A stretch of 64,000 nucleotides of DNA, from positions 185,440 through 249,439 of the forward strand of contig NZ_BSEV01000012.1 of the NCBI RefSeq assembly GCF_027922005.1, read 5' to 3'. Below the pieces are notes generated by a model. The model did not search any database. It saw nothing but the letters and a program-made list of their open reading frames with translations, and was not told the origin of the DNA. Position numbers and translations under genes: made by a program. Positions 7,407 through 18,815 of this stretch are shown here, piece by piece (within the stretch, counting starts at the first letter, position 1; each line of letters begins with the position of its first letter). This DNA comes from Streptosporangium carneum. Its GTDB lineage: Bacteria > Actinomycetota > Actinomycetes > Streptosporangiales > Streptosporangiaceae.

Positions 7407-9304
7407 GGCTGCTCCTTGACCAACGCGTCGAAGTCGGCCAGCTCTTCCTCGGTGATGTACTTCTTCAGCTCGGCCCGGTCGAACAGTGTGATCAGGTCGT
7501 CGCGCATGGCGGGCTGCGCCTTCTCCTCCACGGTCACGTCGGAGCCGTCGGGGGACAGGCCGCACACCAGGATCTTGCGGCGCCACTCGGGCGACATGCC
7601 GGGGAAGTCGTCGCGGGTGTGGCCGCCACGGCTCTCCTGGCGGATCAGCGCCGCCTTGGCCACGCACTCGGAGACCAGGAGCATGTTGCGCAGGTCCAGG
7701 CAGAGGTGCCAGCCGGGGTTGTAGATCCGGCTTCCGGTCGCGCCGACGCCGTGGGCCCGCTCCTTGAGCTTCTCCACGCCCTCCAGCGCCTCGGTGACCT
7801 CCTCGGCCTTGCGGATGATGCCCACGAGCTCGTTCATCGTCCGCTGCAGCTCCTGGTGGACCTCGTAGGGGTTCTCCCCCGAGCGCTCCAGCGGGGCCAG
7901 GGCCTCGGCCTTCGCCGCGGCGACCGACTCCTCGGAGACCTGCGGCCTCGCGGCGAGCCCGTTCACGTACGAGGCCGCTCCCGCGCCGGCCCTGCGGCCG
8001 AACACCAGCAGGTCGGACAGGGAGTTGCCGCCGAGCCGGTTGGAGCCGTGCATGCCGCCGGAGACCTCCCCCGCGGCGAACAGGCCGGGCACGTCGGCCG
8101 CGCCGGTGTCGGCGTCGACCTCGACGCCGCCCATGATGTAGTGGCAGGTCGGGCCGACCTGCATGGGCTCGGCGGTGATGTCGACGTCGGCCAGCTCCTT
8201 GAACTGGTGGTGCATCGACGGCAGCCGCCTGATGATCTCGGCGGCGGGCAGCCTGCTGGAGACGTCGAGGAAGACGCCGCCCTGGGGTGAGCCGCGACCG
8301 GCCTTCACCTCGGAGTTGATGGCCCTGGCGACCTCGTCACGGGGCAGCAGCTCCGGAGGGCGGCGGTTGTTCGCCTGGTCGGTGTACCAGCGGTCGCCCT
8401 CCTCCTCGGTGGTGGCGTACTTGTCCTTGAACACCTCGGGGATGTAGTCGAACATGAAGCGCTTGCCCTCGGAGTTGCGCAGCACGCCGCCGTCGCCGCG
8501 GACCGACTCGGTGACGAGGATGCCGCGGACCGAGGGGGGCCAGACCATCCCGGTGGGGTGGAACTGGATGAACTCCATGTTGATCAGCTTCGCCCCGGCG
8601 AGCAGCGCCAGCGCGTGACCGTCTCCGGTGTACTCCCACGAGTTGGAGGTCACCACGTAGGACTTGCCGATGCCGCCGGTGGCCAGCACGACCGCGGGGG
8701 CGTCGAAGAGGATGAGCCTGCCGTTCTCCCGCCAGTAGCCGAAGGCTCCGGAGATCGCGCCCTCGTCGTCCTTCAGCAGGCGGGTCACCGTGCACTCCTG
8801 GAAGACCTTGATGTAGGCCTCCGCGTCGCCGTGCAGCCTCTCGTCCTCCTGCTGGAGGGCGACGACGCGCTGCTGCAGGGTGCGGATCAGTTCCAGGCCC
8901 GTACGGTCGCCGACGTGGGCGAGCCGGGGGTACTCGTGCCCGCCGAAGTTGCGCTGGCTGATCTTGCCGTCCTTGGTGCGGTCGAACAGCGCGCCCCACG
9001 CCTCGAGCTCCCAGACGCGGTCGGGGGCCTCCTTGGCGTGCAGCTCGGCCATCCGCCAGTTGTTGAGGAACTTGCCGCCGCGCATGGTGTCGCGGAAGTG
9101 CACCATCCAGTTGTCGTCGCTGTTGACGTTGCCCATGGCGGCGGCCGCGCCGCCCTCCGCCATGACGGTGTGCGCCTTGCCGAACAGCGACTTGCAGACG
9201 ATCGCGGTCCGCTTGCCCTGCTGGCGGGCCTCGATGGCCGCCCGCAGACCAGCTCCGCCGGCGCCGATGACGACGACGTCGTATTCGTGACGCTCGATTT
9301 CCAC
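7403..9304 (-). CDS. sdhA: Succinate dehydrogenase flavoprotein subunit (Sdh1-type)
   Basis: A 633-residue FAD-binding subunit that oxidises succinate to fumarate. The dinucleotide motif VIGAGGAGLRAAIEA is at residues 11-25. The covalent FAD His lies in GKAHTVMAEGGAAAAMGN. Substrate-site motifs include QFHPTGM, SVRGDGGVLRN and the C-terminal SNRLGGNSLSDLLVFGRRAG. It ends with ATGA overlap into sdhB and begins nine bases after sdhC, so the three are one operon. Length and motifs are normal. Confidence 0.95.
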   Translation of the reverse strand: MEIERHEYDVVVIGAGGAGLRAAIEARQQGKRTAIVCKSLFGKAHTVMAEGGAAAAMGNVNSDDNWMVHFRDTMRGGKFLNNWRMAELHAKEAPDRVWELEAWGALFDRTKDGKISQRNFGGHEYPRLAHVGDRTGLELIRTLQQRVVALQQEDERLHGDAEAYIKVFQECTVTRLLKDDEGAISGAFGYWRENGRLILFDAPAVVLATGGIGKSYVVTSNSWEYTGDGHALALLAGAKLINMEFIQFHPTGMVWPPSVRGILVTESVRGDGGVLRNSEGKRFMFDYIPEVFKDKYATTEEEGDRWYTDQANNRRPPELLPRDEVARAINSEVKAGRGSPQGGVFLDVSSRLPAAEIIRRLPSMHHQFKELADVDITAEPMQVGPTCHYIMGGVEVDADTGAADVPGLFAAGEVSGGMHGSNRLGGNSLSDLLVFGRRAGAGAASYVNGLAARPQVSEESVAAAKAEALAPLERSGENPYEVHQELQRTMNELVGIIRKAEEVTEALEGVEKLKERAHGVGATGSRIYNPGWHLCLDLRNMLLVSECVAKAALIRQESRGGHTRDDFPGMSPEWRRKILVCGLSPDGSDVTVEEKAQPAMRDDLITLFDRAELKKYITEEELADFDALVKEQP

Positions 9305-9313
9305 TGGTGATCC

Positions 9314-10099
9314 TTATGCGAACGGGAAGTTGACGATGCCCTTGGCGACCAGCCGCACGTAGAGGTCGGCTCCCACGACCGTGAACATCGAGATGAGCGC
9401 GAGCTGCTGGTGCTTGGCGTTGAGCTTGGAGACGAAACCCCACGCCCTGTACCGGACCGGGTGCTTGGAGAAGTGGTTCAGGCGCCCGGCGGTGATGTGC
9501 CTGCAGGAGTGGCACGACAGGGTGTACAGGTTGATGAAGACGGCGTTGACCACCAGGATCAGCGTCCCGAGACCCACGGGCTTCTCGACGAGGGCCAGCA
9601 CCGCGTCCCAGGCGAGGATCAGGCCGATCACGATCGCCGCGTAGAAGAAGTAGCGGTGGATGTTCTGCAGGATCAGCGGGAAGCGGGACTCGCCGGTGTA
9701 CTTGCCGTGCGGCTCGTTGACGGCGCACGCGGGCGGCGACAGCCAGAACCCGCGGTAGTAGGCCTTGCGGTAGTAGTAACAGGTGAAGCGGAAGCCCGCG
9801 GGCAGGGCCAGGATCAGCAGCCCGGGCGGCAGGGTGTACCAGTCGCCGAACGGCGCCAGGCCGAACAGGCGTGCCCCCTCGGGGCAGCTCGTCGCCAGGC
9901 ACGGGGAGGCGTACGGAGCGATGTACGGCGACGCGAAGTAGCTCGTATCAAAGATCGCCCACGTGGAGTAGACGAGGAACGCCGTGAAGATGATGAAGGT
10001 GACCAGTGGATAGCGCCACCACTGGTCGGTCCGCAGCGTGCGCTCCTTGATCTGCGCGCGCTGTCTTCTGGCCGGGCTGTCGGCCGTTGTCTGGGTCAT
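9314..10099 (-). CDS. sdhC: Sdh1-type membrane anchor subunit
   Basis: A 261-residue integral membrane protein with about five hydrophobic helices. It anchors SdhAB and passes electrons to the quinone. It contains the motif SCHSCRHITAG before the last third and further Cys near CLATSC. Mycobacterial Sdh1 anchors are reported to hold a membrane Rieske-type cluster, and a Cys/His motif like this could supply ligands; that link is inference. I prefer ATG 10099 with GGTGGAGAGG upstream over GTG 10114, which sits on the Shine-Dalgarno. Two Crp-like sites lie about 150-195 bp upstream. Confidence 0.88.
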   Translation of the reverse strand: MTQTTADSPARRQRAQIKERTLRTDQWWRYPLVTFIIFTAFLVYSTWAIFDTSYFASPYIAPYASPCLATSCPEGARLFGLAPFGDWYTLPPGLLILALPAGFRFTCYYYRKAYYRGFWLSPPACAVNEPHGKYTGESRFPLILQNIHRYFFYAAIVIGLILAWDAVLALVEKPVGLGTLILVVNAVFINLYTLSCHSCRHITAGRLNHFSKHPVRYRAWGFVSKLNAKHQQLALISMFTVVGADLYVRLVAKGIVNFPFA

Positions 10100-10427
10100 T
10101 GGAGACCTCTCCACCTCCCGCGGACCCTGCTCGCCAAAGGGGTCCGGGTCGTTTCAGTTGTGCCGCGCGCCGGGCCATGGTCGCGCCGGCTCACCGTGCG
10201 CGCGCTTATTGGTGGGGATACGTTACGACGCGACTACCCGTTCGTGTGAGAAGCGTCACTCACATTTTCACCGGCTCAGTGTGATTCCTGTCACGTTGGT
10301 CAGGTCGGAGCCAGGGGAGCGTCACGTTCCGCGAGGTGAAGAGGCCTTTGTGGAGATTTTCGGTCACAGGCGCGGCGAGCCCGCCCAGTCAGCACTGCCG
10401 GTCAGCAGCGCCGGTCAGCAGTGCCGG
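10100..10427 (-). promoter_or_regulatory. sdh1 upstream region with two Crp-type sites
   Basis: This 328-bp gap holds no gene. Two exact matches to GTG-N6-GNCAC, the consensus known for Streptomyces Crp, lie at 10246-10259 (GTGAGAAGCGTCAC) and 10281-10294 (GTGATTCCTGTCAC), 35 bp apart start to start. Both are upstream of the minus-strand sdh operon. Near 10386-10443 a 14-bp GCCGGTCAGCAGT-like unit is repeated about three times, running into the 3' end of the response regulator gene. Confidence 0.6.
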
Positions 10428-10877
10428 TCAGTAGTGCTGATCGGAGCTGGGCAGCTTGACCACGGTCACGAAGAAGTCGTCGATCCGGCGGACCACGCTG
10501 ATGAACTGGTCGAAGTCGACCGGCTTCGAGACGTAGGCGTTGGCGTGCAGGTTGTAACTGCGCAGGATGTCCTCCTCCGACTCCGACGTCGTGAGCACGA
10601 CCACCGGGATGCCGCGGAGCTTGTCGTCCCCCTTGATGTCCTGGAGCACCTCCCTGCCGTCCTTGCGGGGCAGGTTGAGGTCCAGCAGGATCAGGTCGGG
10701 GCGGGGCGCGTCGGCGTACTCGCCCTCCTTGCGCAGGAAGGCCATGGCCTGCTCGCCGTCGTTGACGACGTGCAGCTTGTTCCTGACCTTGTTCAGCTCG
10801 AACGCCTCGCGCGTCAGCAGCACGTCACCCGGGTCGTCCTCGACCAGGAGCACGTCGATCCAGCGCAGGTCATTCAT
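10428..10877 (-). CDS. Single-domain response regulator
   Basis: A 149-residue CheY-like receiver with no output domain. Acidic pocket residues are in VEDDPGD, the phospho-acceptor Asp in LILLDLNLP, the switch Thr in VLTTSES and the conserved Lys in VSKPVD. The spaced LREAF/NDGEQA style is that of Rcp1-type regulators that pair with hybrid or phytochrome-like kinases. ATG 10877 is chosen for the GGAGAG five bases upstream; it overlaps the kinase stop by eight bases. Likely phosphorylated by the kinase encoded just upstream and acting through protein contacts. Confidence 0.9.
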   Translation of the reverse strand: MNDLRWIDVLLVEDDPGDVLLTREAFELNKVRNKLHVVNDGEQAMAFLRKEGEYADAPRPDLILLDLNLPRKDGREVLQDIKGDDKLRGIPVVVLTTSESEEDILRSYNLHANAYVSKPVDFDQFISVVRRIDDFFVTVVKLPSSDQHY

Positions 10878-12504
10878 CGGTCTCTCCAATGGGAAGGGTC
10901 CACCGGAAGGTCGTTCCGGGCTTGTCGGGGGCGTCGCTCTCCACCCAGATGCGACCGCCGTGGTATTCGACGATCTTCTTGCACAGCGCCAGGCCGATGC
11001 CGGTGCCTGCGTACACGTCCCGTCCGTGCAGACGCTGGAAGATGAGGAAGATCCGGTCAGTGTATTTGCTCTCGATGCCGATCCCGTTGTCGGCGCAGGA
11101 GAACTCCCACATGTCCCCGTCGCGCCGCACCCCGATGTGGATCTCCGGGGACTCCTGGGAGCGGAACTTGACCGCGTTGCCGACGAGGTTCTGGAACAGC
11201 TGGACGAGCTGGACCTTGTTGCCGCGCACCGTGGGCAGCTCGTCGGAGGTCACGGTGGCCCCCGACTCCTCGATCGGCGCGGTGAGGTTGTTCAGCGCGG
11301 TCCGCAGGGACTGGTTGGCGTCGACCGAGATCGGCTCGCCGCCCGTCCGCCCGACCCGGGAGAAATCGAGCAGGTCGTTGATCAGGAGCTGCATGCGCTT
11401 GGCGCCGTCGACCGCGAAGGCGATGTACTGCTTGGCCCGGTCGTCGAGCTGGTCGCCGTAACGCTGGTCCAGCATCTGGGTGAAGCTGGCCACCTTGCGC
11501 AGCGGCTCCTGCAGGTCGTGGCTGGCCACGTAGGCGAACTGCTCCAGCTCGCCGTTCGAGCGCCGCAGCTCGGCCGCCTGCTCCTCCAGCTTCGCCTGCG
11601 CCGAGGAGACCCGGCGCCACTCGGCGATGATGCGGCGGCGCATGGAGTCCACGTGGCTGGAGAGCTCGGCCAGCTCCGACGGGTGCTCGACCTTCAGTTT
11701 GTGCTCGAAGTCGCCCTGGGCGACCGCTCGGACCTGCCCGTTGAGCTTGGCCAGCGGGCGGAGCACGGCGTACCGCACGATGAGCGCGGCGCCGATCCCG
11801 GCCAGGACCATGGCCAGCACCACGCCGCCGAGCGCCACGTAGAGGGTGTTCCAGCCTCGTTCGAGGCGCTGGCCGCCCTCGACGTGCAGCCGGTCGAGAT
11901 GAGCCTGCAGAGCCGTGAGCGACCAGCGGATCTCGGCGAACCGCTCGGCGTTGAGCGGGGCGTTCCGCGAGGCGGTCTCGGACTTGAAGGTCGGAACCTC
12001 GGCGACGATCTTCTCCACGTAGTCGCGCCGCCACGCCTGCCCCGCCCCCTTCAGGCGGGCCACCTCGGCGCGGACCTTCTGCGTCTCCGGCATCCTGGGC
12101 GTCAGGGCTTCGAGCGCGGCCATCGCCTTCGACTCCTCCGCGACCGCGTCACGGTACGCCTGGAGGGACGTCGCCTCGTTGGTCCTGCCGTAGGTCCTGG
12201 CGGCCCCCTCCTGCGCGGTCAGCGCGTTCGAGATCTCCAGGGTGCGCAGCGCGGCGGGGTCGACGACGTCGACCACGGCCACCCGGGCCACCCTGGTCTC
12301 CTCGATCGAGGAGATCGTGAAGGCGGCGGCGATCACGAACAGCAGGGCGACGATCGCCCCGGTGAGCAGGAACCACTGGGCCACCCGCAGCTTGCCGAAA
12401 CCCGCGGCCGGGGCGGGGGTGGGCAGGGGACGGATGCCTGTGTGCTCGCTCATCGCTCTCCGCCTTCCAGGACTTCCGAGGTGGCCGGTTCGGTCATCGG
12501 TCAT
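10870..12504 (-). CDS. CHASE3-like sensor histidine kinase
   Basis: About 544 residues, membrane bound. Two transmembrane helices (about 43-65 and 220-240) bracket a helical extracellular sensor resembling CHASE3. A HAMP linker follows, then HisKA with phospho-His in [12 protein letters not shown] and an ATPase with N-box [10 protein letters not shown]1 DNGIGIE and G2 [12 protein letters not shown] 12504 has a GGAGG and overlaps the upstream phosphatase by 11 bases; ATG 12453 has an equally good ribosome site and would remove 17 residues. The DLQEPLRK box is typical of kinases paired with Rcp1-like receivers, in agreement with the next gene. Confidence 0.9.
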   Translation of the reverse strand: MTDDRTGHLGSPGRRRAMSEHTGIRPLPTPAPAAGFGKLRVAQWFLLTGAIVALLFVIAAAFTISSIEETRVARVAVVDVVDPAALRTLEISNALTAQEGAARTYGRTNEATSLQAYRDAVAEESKAMAALEALTPRMPETQKVRAEVARLKGAGQAWRRDYVEKIVAEVPTFKSETASRNAPLNAERFAEIRWSLTALQAHLDRLHVEGGQRLERGWNTLYVALGGVVLAMVLAGIGAALIVRYAVLRPLAKLNGQVRAVAQGDFEHKLKVEHPSELAELSSHVDSMRRRIIAEWRRVSSAQAKLEEQAAELRRSNGELEQFAYVASHDLQEPLRKVASFTQMLDQRYGDQLDDRAKQYIAFAVDGAKRMQLLINDLLDFSRVGRTGGEPISVDANQSLRTALNNLTAPIEESGATVTSDELPTVRGNKVQLVQLFQNLVGNAVKFRSQESPEIHIGVRRDGDMWEFSCADNGIGIESKYTDRIFLIFQRLHGRDVYAGTGIGLALCKKIVEYHGGRIWVESDAPDKPGTTFRWTLPIGETDE

Positions 12505-13666
12505 CGCCTCCTGGAGCCCGCGAGGTCCGTGAGATGAGCACGGTGGCCAGGTCGTCGCTGAGCGAGTCGCCGTTGAGCTCGATCACCCGCTCGATCAGCC
12601 GGTCGAGGTGGATCCCGCCGTGCTCGTGGACCAGGGCGAGCAGGCCCTCGGTGCCGAGCAGGTCGGGCCCGCCGCCCACGGTGGCCTCGATCAGGCCGTC
12701 GGTGTAGAGCAGCAGCGACCAGTCGTCGCCGAGCGGGACCTCGATCTCCGCCCAGTCCACGCCCTGGAAGATGCCCAGCGGCGGGCCGGAGGGCGTGCCC
12801 GGCACCACGCCGACGACGCCGTCGCGGATCAGCAGCGGCGGCGGGTGGCCGACCACGTGCATCCGCGCGCTGCTGAGCACGGGGTCGATCGTGGCGATGC
12901 ACAGCGTCGTGAAGATCTCCGCGGACTTGCGTTCGAGGCGGAGCACGGAGTCGAGGACGCTCAGCAGCTCGTTGCCGGTGTGGCCGGCCAGCACGAGGGC
13001 CCGCCAGGCGATCCGCAGCGCGACTCCCAGCGCCGCCTCGTCGGGGCCGTGCCCGCACACGTCGCCGACCACCACGTGCACCGCCCCGTCGGGGCTCTGC
13101 ACGGTGTCCCAGAAGTCACCCGCGAGCAGGGCGCGCCTGCGCCCCGGCAGGTAGCGGGCGTGGTGCTCCAGCCCTCCCTGGTCCAGCAGGGGGACGGGCA
13201 GCAGGCCGCGCTCGAGGCGGGAGTTCTCCTTGGTGAGCAGCTCGGCCTCGACCAGCTTGCGCTGGGCCAGGTCGGCGCGCTTGCGCTCCATCGCGTAACG
13301 GATCGCCCGCGCCAGCAGTCGTGCCTCCACGTCCTGCTTGACCAGGAAGTCCTGGGCTCCGGCCGCGACGGCCTCCACGCCGACGTGGGCGTCGTTCAGG
13401 CCGGTCAGCACGAGCACGGCGGCGTGCGGCGCCATCGACAGCACCTGCTCCAGCGCCTCCAGGCCGGTCGCGTCGGGCAGGGAGAGGTCGACGAGCACGC
13501 ACTGCACGTCGTCGGTCAGCCGCTCTCTGCTCTCCTGCAGGCTGCGCACCCAGATGATCTTCGGGGGGTTCTCGGCCTCGGAGAGCAGTTCCTCCACGAG
13601 AAAGGCGTCGCCCGCGTCGTCCTCGATGAGCAGGAGCGTGAGCGTTTCATTGGGAGGGGCGGTCAC
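12494..13666 (-). CDS. Receiver-PP2C phosphatase (SpoIIE/RsbU type)
   Basis: A 390-residue two-domain protein. Residues 8-125 are a receiver (IEDDAGD, phospho-Asp in VLVDLSLPD, Lys in LVKQDV). A short coiled linker follows, then a PP2C-like serine phosphatase with metal-binding motifs AGDFWD, GDVCGHG, LYTDGLIEA and SDDLATVLI. Proteins of this plan usually dephosphorylate anti-sigma-factor antagonists, linking two-component input to stress sigma factors. No antagonist gene is nearby. First gene of a phosphatase-kinase-receiver operon. GTG start with a weak GAGGCG site. Confidence 0.88.
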   Translation of the reverse strand: MTAPPNETLTLLLIEDDAGDAFLVEELLSEAENPPKIIWVRSLQESRERLTDDVQCVLVDLSLPDATGLEALEQVLSMAPHAAVLVLTGLNDAHVGVEAVAAGAQDFLVKQDVEARLLARAIRYAMERKRADLAQRKLVEAELLTKENSRLERGLLPVPLLDQGGLEHHARYLPGRRRALLAGDFWDTVQSPDGAVHVVVGDVCGHGPDEAALGVALRIAWRALVLAGHTGNELLSVLDSVLRLERKSAEIFTTLCIATIDPVLSSARMHVVGHPPPLLIRDGVVGVVPGTPSGPPLGIFQGVDWAEIEVPLGDDWSLLLYTDGLIEATVGGGPDLLGTEGLLALVHEHGGIHLDRLIERVIELNGDSLSDDLATVLISRTSRAPGGDDR

Positions 13667-13821
13667 TGACGCCTCTTCGGGGGATCGGGGAAACCTCTAT
13701 TAACGTTATGCAGAATAGTGCGGCACCAGGACCTGTGGGACAGCGATCGCCCGGGCCTCGGGAGCTCCGGTCGCGAAGGCGACGCCTTCTTTTCTGCGCC
13801 TGCCCGGGGAGACGGGCCCGC

Positions 13822-14754
13822 TCAGCCCGGGGTGATCAGCTCGAGGCCTTCGGGAAGGCTACCCTCGTGGGACGCCTCGGCCAGGAAGAACAGCAGCGTG
13901 TCGCGGAAGGCCTGGGCGGCGCGGGTCGGCTCGACGTCCTTGCGGTGGGCGATGGCGATCGTACGGCGCAGCCCAGGAGGCGCCAGCGGCGTCCCGGTCA
14001 GCCCGGGACGGCCGTCCAGGACCATCGAGGGGACCAGCGCGATGCCGAGCCCCGCCTCGACGAAGCGCAGCACGGCGTCCATCTCCCCGCCCTCGACGGC
14101 CAGCCTGGGCTCGAACCCCGCCTGGCGGCACGCGCCGAGCGTGGCCTCCCGCAGGTCGTAGCCGCGCCGGAACATCACCATCGGCTGTCCGCGCAGCTCC
14201 TCTATCCGCATGTACGGCCTGCGCGCGTGCGAGAGGGAGGGGGAGACGACGACCAGGTTCTCCCGCAGGACCTCCTCGGTGACCAGGGCCGGGTCGTCGC
14301 TCTGCAGCGGCATGATGATCAGTGCCAGGTCGAGCTGTCCTCTGGCGAGGGTGCGGACCAGGTCGCGGGAGCCCCCCTCCTCGACGAGCAGCTCGATGCC
14401 GGGGTACTCGCGGTGGAACCTGGCCAGGGCGTCCGCCATCAGGCCCGCGCAGAGCGAGGGCGTCGCGCCGAGCCGCACCCGGCCGCGGCGCAGCCCGGCG
14501 AGCTCGCCGACCTCGCGTCTGGCGGTCTCGGCGTCGGCCAGCATCCTGCGGGCCAGCGGCAGCAGCGCCTCCCCGGCGGGGGTGAGGGTGACGTTCCCCC
14601 TGGCGCGGCTGAACAGCGGCGCGCCGAGGTCGGCCTCCAGCGCCCTGATCTGCTTGCTCAGCGACGGCTGCGCGACACGCATCCGCTCGGCGGCCTGGGT
14701 GAAGTGCCGGGAGTCGGCCACTGCCACGAAATAGGCCAGTTGCTGGAGCTGCAC
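13822..14754 (-). CDS. LysR-family transcriptional regulator
   Basis: A 310-residue LTTR. The winged HTH covers residues 1-60 (FTQAAERMRVAQPSLSKQIRALEADLG). The effector-binding domain spans 90-295 with a normal periplasmic-binding-like layout. It is transcribed divergently from the second sdhCAB operon with 224 bp between starts, which is the classic arrangement for a LysR regulator controlling its neighbour. The intergenic space carries a LysR box. The effector is unknown; a C4-dicarboxylate or redox signal would fit the target. Confidence 0.92.
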   Translation of the reverse strand: MQLQQLAYFVAVADSRHFTQAAERMRVAQPSLSKQIRALEADLGAPLFSRARGNVTLTPAGEALLPLARRMLADAETARREVGELAGLRRGRVRLGATPSLCAGLMADALARFHREYPGIELLVEEGGSRDLVRTLARGQLDLALIIMPLQSDDPALVTEEVLRENLVVVSPSLSHARRPYMRIEELRGQPMVMFRRGYDLREATLGACRQAGFEPRLAVEGGEMDAVLRFVEAGLGIALVPSMVLDGRPGLTGTPLAPPGLRRTIAIAHRKDVEPTRAAQAFRDTLLFFLAEASHEGSLPEGLELITPG

Positions 14755-14840
14755 GTTTCCCTAGCGTACGGAGGCGTCGGTGGCCGATCCGGGGCGGCCC
14801 CCCGAGTCGGGGACGATGGGAGAGCGCGACGTGCCGCCGC

Positions 14841-14919
14841 GATGTGAGATTGCTCGCATCTCGCCGGAGCCCTTCGCTGTAAAACCGGCATAAACCCAGA
14901 GCCGATAGTCGCTGGCTAT
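14841..14919. promoter_or_regulatory. LysR-type operator sites between lysR and sdhC
   Basis: ATAG-TCGCTGG-CTAT at 14905-14919 is a perfect dyad with the T-N11-A core of LTTR boxes. A second imperfect dyad, GATGTGAG-ATT-GCTCGCATC, lies at 14841-14860. They sit 60 and 119 bp or more upstream of the sdhC start, matching the usual activation/recognition pair. The plus-strand promoter is not obvious; TTGGAC at 14941 and TACCTA at 14962 are only 15 bp apart. Confidence 0.65.
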
Positions 14920-14978
14920 GGAAACCACATCCTCGATGACTTGGACGCGGGTAAATCACCCTACCTAGCGTCGAGCAT

Positions 14979-15752
14979 GTGACTGCCACGATTGAGCGCG
15001 GTACCGCCACCGCGCCGGTTAAACCTTCAGGGCACGCCCCGGCGAAGGCTGCCAAGACTGTGACGCCCAGGAGGTCCGGCGGGTTCCTGGGCTCGTCGAA
15101 CGGGAAAAAGGCGGTCATGGCCGTCACGGGCGCCATCCTGGTGCTCTTCCTCGTCGGCCACATGGCCGGAAACCTCAAGAGCTTCTTCGGCGCGGAGACG
15201 TTCAACGCCTACGCCGAGTTCCTGCGGACCATGGGCGAGCCGATCCTGCCGCGCAGGGTCCTGCTGACCGTCGTCGAGGTCGTGCTGGTCGCGGCGGTCG
15301 TGCTGCACATGTGGTCGGCGATCTCCCTGGCCCGCAGGGCGGGCAAGGCCCGTCCCGTCAAGTACGCGGCCAAGCGCAAGTCCCAGGCGGGCGGCTACGC
15401 CACCCACATCATGCGCTGGGGCGGCGTCACCATCGTGCTCTTCGTCGTCTGGCACCTGCTCGACCTCACCTTCGGCGTGGTCAACCCGGCCGGCTGGGAC
15501 GGCACGCCGTACGAGAGGCTGGCCCAGGGCTTCGACCCGTCGCGCTGGTGGGTGACCCTCTTCTACGTGGTCGCCGTCGTCATGGTCGGCCTGCACCTGC
15601 GGCACGGCCTGTGGAGCGCCTTCCAGACGCTCGGCCTGGCGAGCTCCCGGAGCTACCGCCCGCTGAAGGCCGCCGCCGCCGTGGTCTCCGCCGTGCTGGT
15701 GCTCGGCTTCCTCGCGGTCCCCGTCGCGGTCATGATCGGAGTGATCAAGTAG
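14979..15752 (+). CDS. sdhC: Succinate dehydrogenase cytochrome b subunit (diheme type)
   Basis: A 257-residue membrane anchor with five predicted helices. His residues that can ligate two b hemes sit in GHMAGN, LHMWSA, VWHLLD and GLHLRHG, as in the single-subunit cytochrome b of Bacillus/Wolinella-type succinate:quinone oxidoreductases. A 40-residue basic, Ala/Pro-rich N-terminus precedes the first helix. The GTG start has no clear Shine-Dalgarno and lies soon after a possible -10, so the mRNA may be almost leaderless. First gene of a C-A-B operon unrelated in anchor type to the one at 6.6-10.1 kb. Confidence 0.92.
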   Translation: MTATIERGTATAPVKPSGHAPAKAAKTVTPRRSGGFLGSSNGKKAVMAVTGAILVLFLVGHMAGNLKSFFGAETFNAYAEFLRTMGEPILPRRVLLTVVEVVLVAAVVLHMWSAISLARRAGKARPVKYAAKRKSQAGGYATHIMRWGGVTIVLFVVWHLLDLTFGVVNPAGWDGTPYERLAQGFDPSRWWVTLFYVVAVVMVGLHLRHGLWSAFQTLGLASSRSYRPLKAAAAVVSAVLVLGFLAVPVAVMIGVIK

Positions 15753-15754
15753 TC

Positions 15755-17677
<1,923 letters not shown>

Positions 17678-17755
17678 GCGCGCCCGACGCAGTGAGCGAA
17701 GCGGTCCACGAGGGACGAGTGGCCCGTGCGGCGAATGAGGAGTGGTAAGGCAACC

Positions 17756-18499
17756 ATGGGCATGAACCTGACACTCAAGGTCTGGCGGCAGAAGGGCCCC
17801 GAGGACAAGGGGCGCATGGTCACCTACCGGGTCGAGGACGTGTCGCCCGACATGTCCTTCCTGGAGATGCTCGACGTGCTCAACGAGCGGCTCATCCTGG
17901 AGGGCGACGACCCGGTCGCCTTCGACCACGACTGCCGCGAGGGCATCTGCGGCATGTGCGGCATGGTGATCAACGGTGTGGCGCACGGCGAGCAGGTGGC
18001 GACCACCACCTGTCAGCTGCACATGCGGCACTTCGAGGACAACGCGGTCATCACCATCGAGCCGTGGCGCGCCGCGCCCTTCCCGGTGGTCAAGGACCTG
18101 GTCGTGGACCGTTCGGCGTTCGACCGGATCATCCAGGCGGGCGGTTTCGTCTCCGTCCCCGCCGGATCCGCCCCCGACGCCCACAGCGTCCCGGTGAAGA
18201 AGGTCGACGCCGACGCGGCGTTCGACGCGGCCACCTGCATCGGCTGCGGCGCCTGCGTCGCCGCCTGCCCCAACGGGTCGGCCTCCCTCTTCACCGCCGC
18301 CAAGATCACCCACCTCAGCCTCCTGCCGCAGGGCCAGCCCGAGCGCGACTCCCGCGCCGTGGCCATGGTCGAGCAGATGGACGCGGAGGGCTTCGGCGGC
18401 TGCACCAACACCGGCGAGTGCACCGCGGTCTGCCCCAAGGGCATCCCGCTGGACACCATCGCCAGGATGAACCGCGACTACCTCAGGGCCGCCAAGTAG
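17756..18499 (+). CDS. sdhB: Succinate dehydrogenase/fumarate reductase iron-sulfur subunit
   Basis: A 247-residue protein. [2Fe-2S] ligands are in [12 protein letters not shown] with the fourth Cys in [18 protein letters not shown] and [16 protein letters not shown] hold the other two clusters. ATG 17756 is preceded by GGAGTGGTAAGG; an upstream in-frame GTG at 17726 adds a non-conserved stub. The 78-bp gap after sdhA contains a short GC-rich CGCAGTGAGCGAAGCG sequence, and a strong terminator follows the gene. Confidence 0.93.
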   Translation: MGMNLTLKVWRQKGPEDKGRMVTYRVEDVSPDMSFLEMLDVLNERLILEGDDPVAFDHDCREGICGMCGMVINGVAHGEQVATTTCQLHMRHFEDNAVITIEPWRAAPFPVVKDLVVDRSAFDRIIQAGGFVSVPAGSAPDAHSVPVKKVDADAAFDAATCIGCGACVAACPNGSASLFTAAKITHLSLLPQGQPERDSRAVAMVEQMDAEGFGGCTNTGECTAVCPKGIPLDTIARMNRDYLRAAK

Positions 18500-18511
18500 G
18501 TCCTGTTCAAA

Positions 18512-18548
18512 AAGGCCCGGTCACCTCTGTCCACGGTGGCCGGGCCTT
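18512..18548 (+). terminator. Terminator of the second sdhCAB operon
   Basis: AAGGCCCGG at 18512-18520 pairs with CCGGGCCTT at 18540-18548. The stem extends inward through TCACC/GGTGG to 14 bp with one G-U pair and a 9-base loop. It starts 12 bases after the sdhB stop. Confidence 0.85.
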
Positions 18549-18549
18549 C

Positions 18550-18815
18550 TGGCTCTCATGGGGGCGACCGGACGCCGGGACGGCCCGCGCACGCGTGGGC
18601 CCCGCCCACTCCGCCCACTCCGCGCGGGATCACGCTCGAACGGCGTCTCCTGGGGGTCGGCCCCGGACCCGGATGAGCGGTCGTCCCGAGGAAGTGGGCG
18701 GCTCACCGGGCGCATAACAGGAAAATTAGCCACTTATCGGAGTGGCGATCCTCCGATTCTGTTGCGATCCGATGACAACCAGTAGTTCCAGGGTTGAGGA
18801 CCTCAAAATGGGGGC
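18550..18815. other. Intergenic region without a recognised gene
   Basis: About 265 bp between the sdh terminator and the propeller protein. The last 100 bp are AT-richer than the surroundings and contain a dyad GCCACT-N6-AGTGGC (18729-18746) and two GCGATCC repeats, likely the promoter region of the next gene. No convincing -35/-10 pair was found. Confidence 0.4.

Noticed and set aside
10386..10443. GCCGGTCAGCAGT repeats as a terminator
   Set aside because: They are direct repeats without a complementary arm, so they do not form a stable stem.
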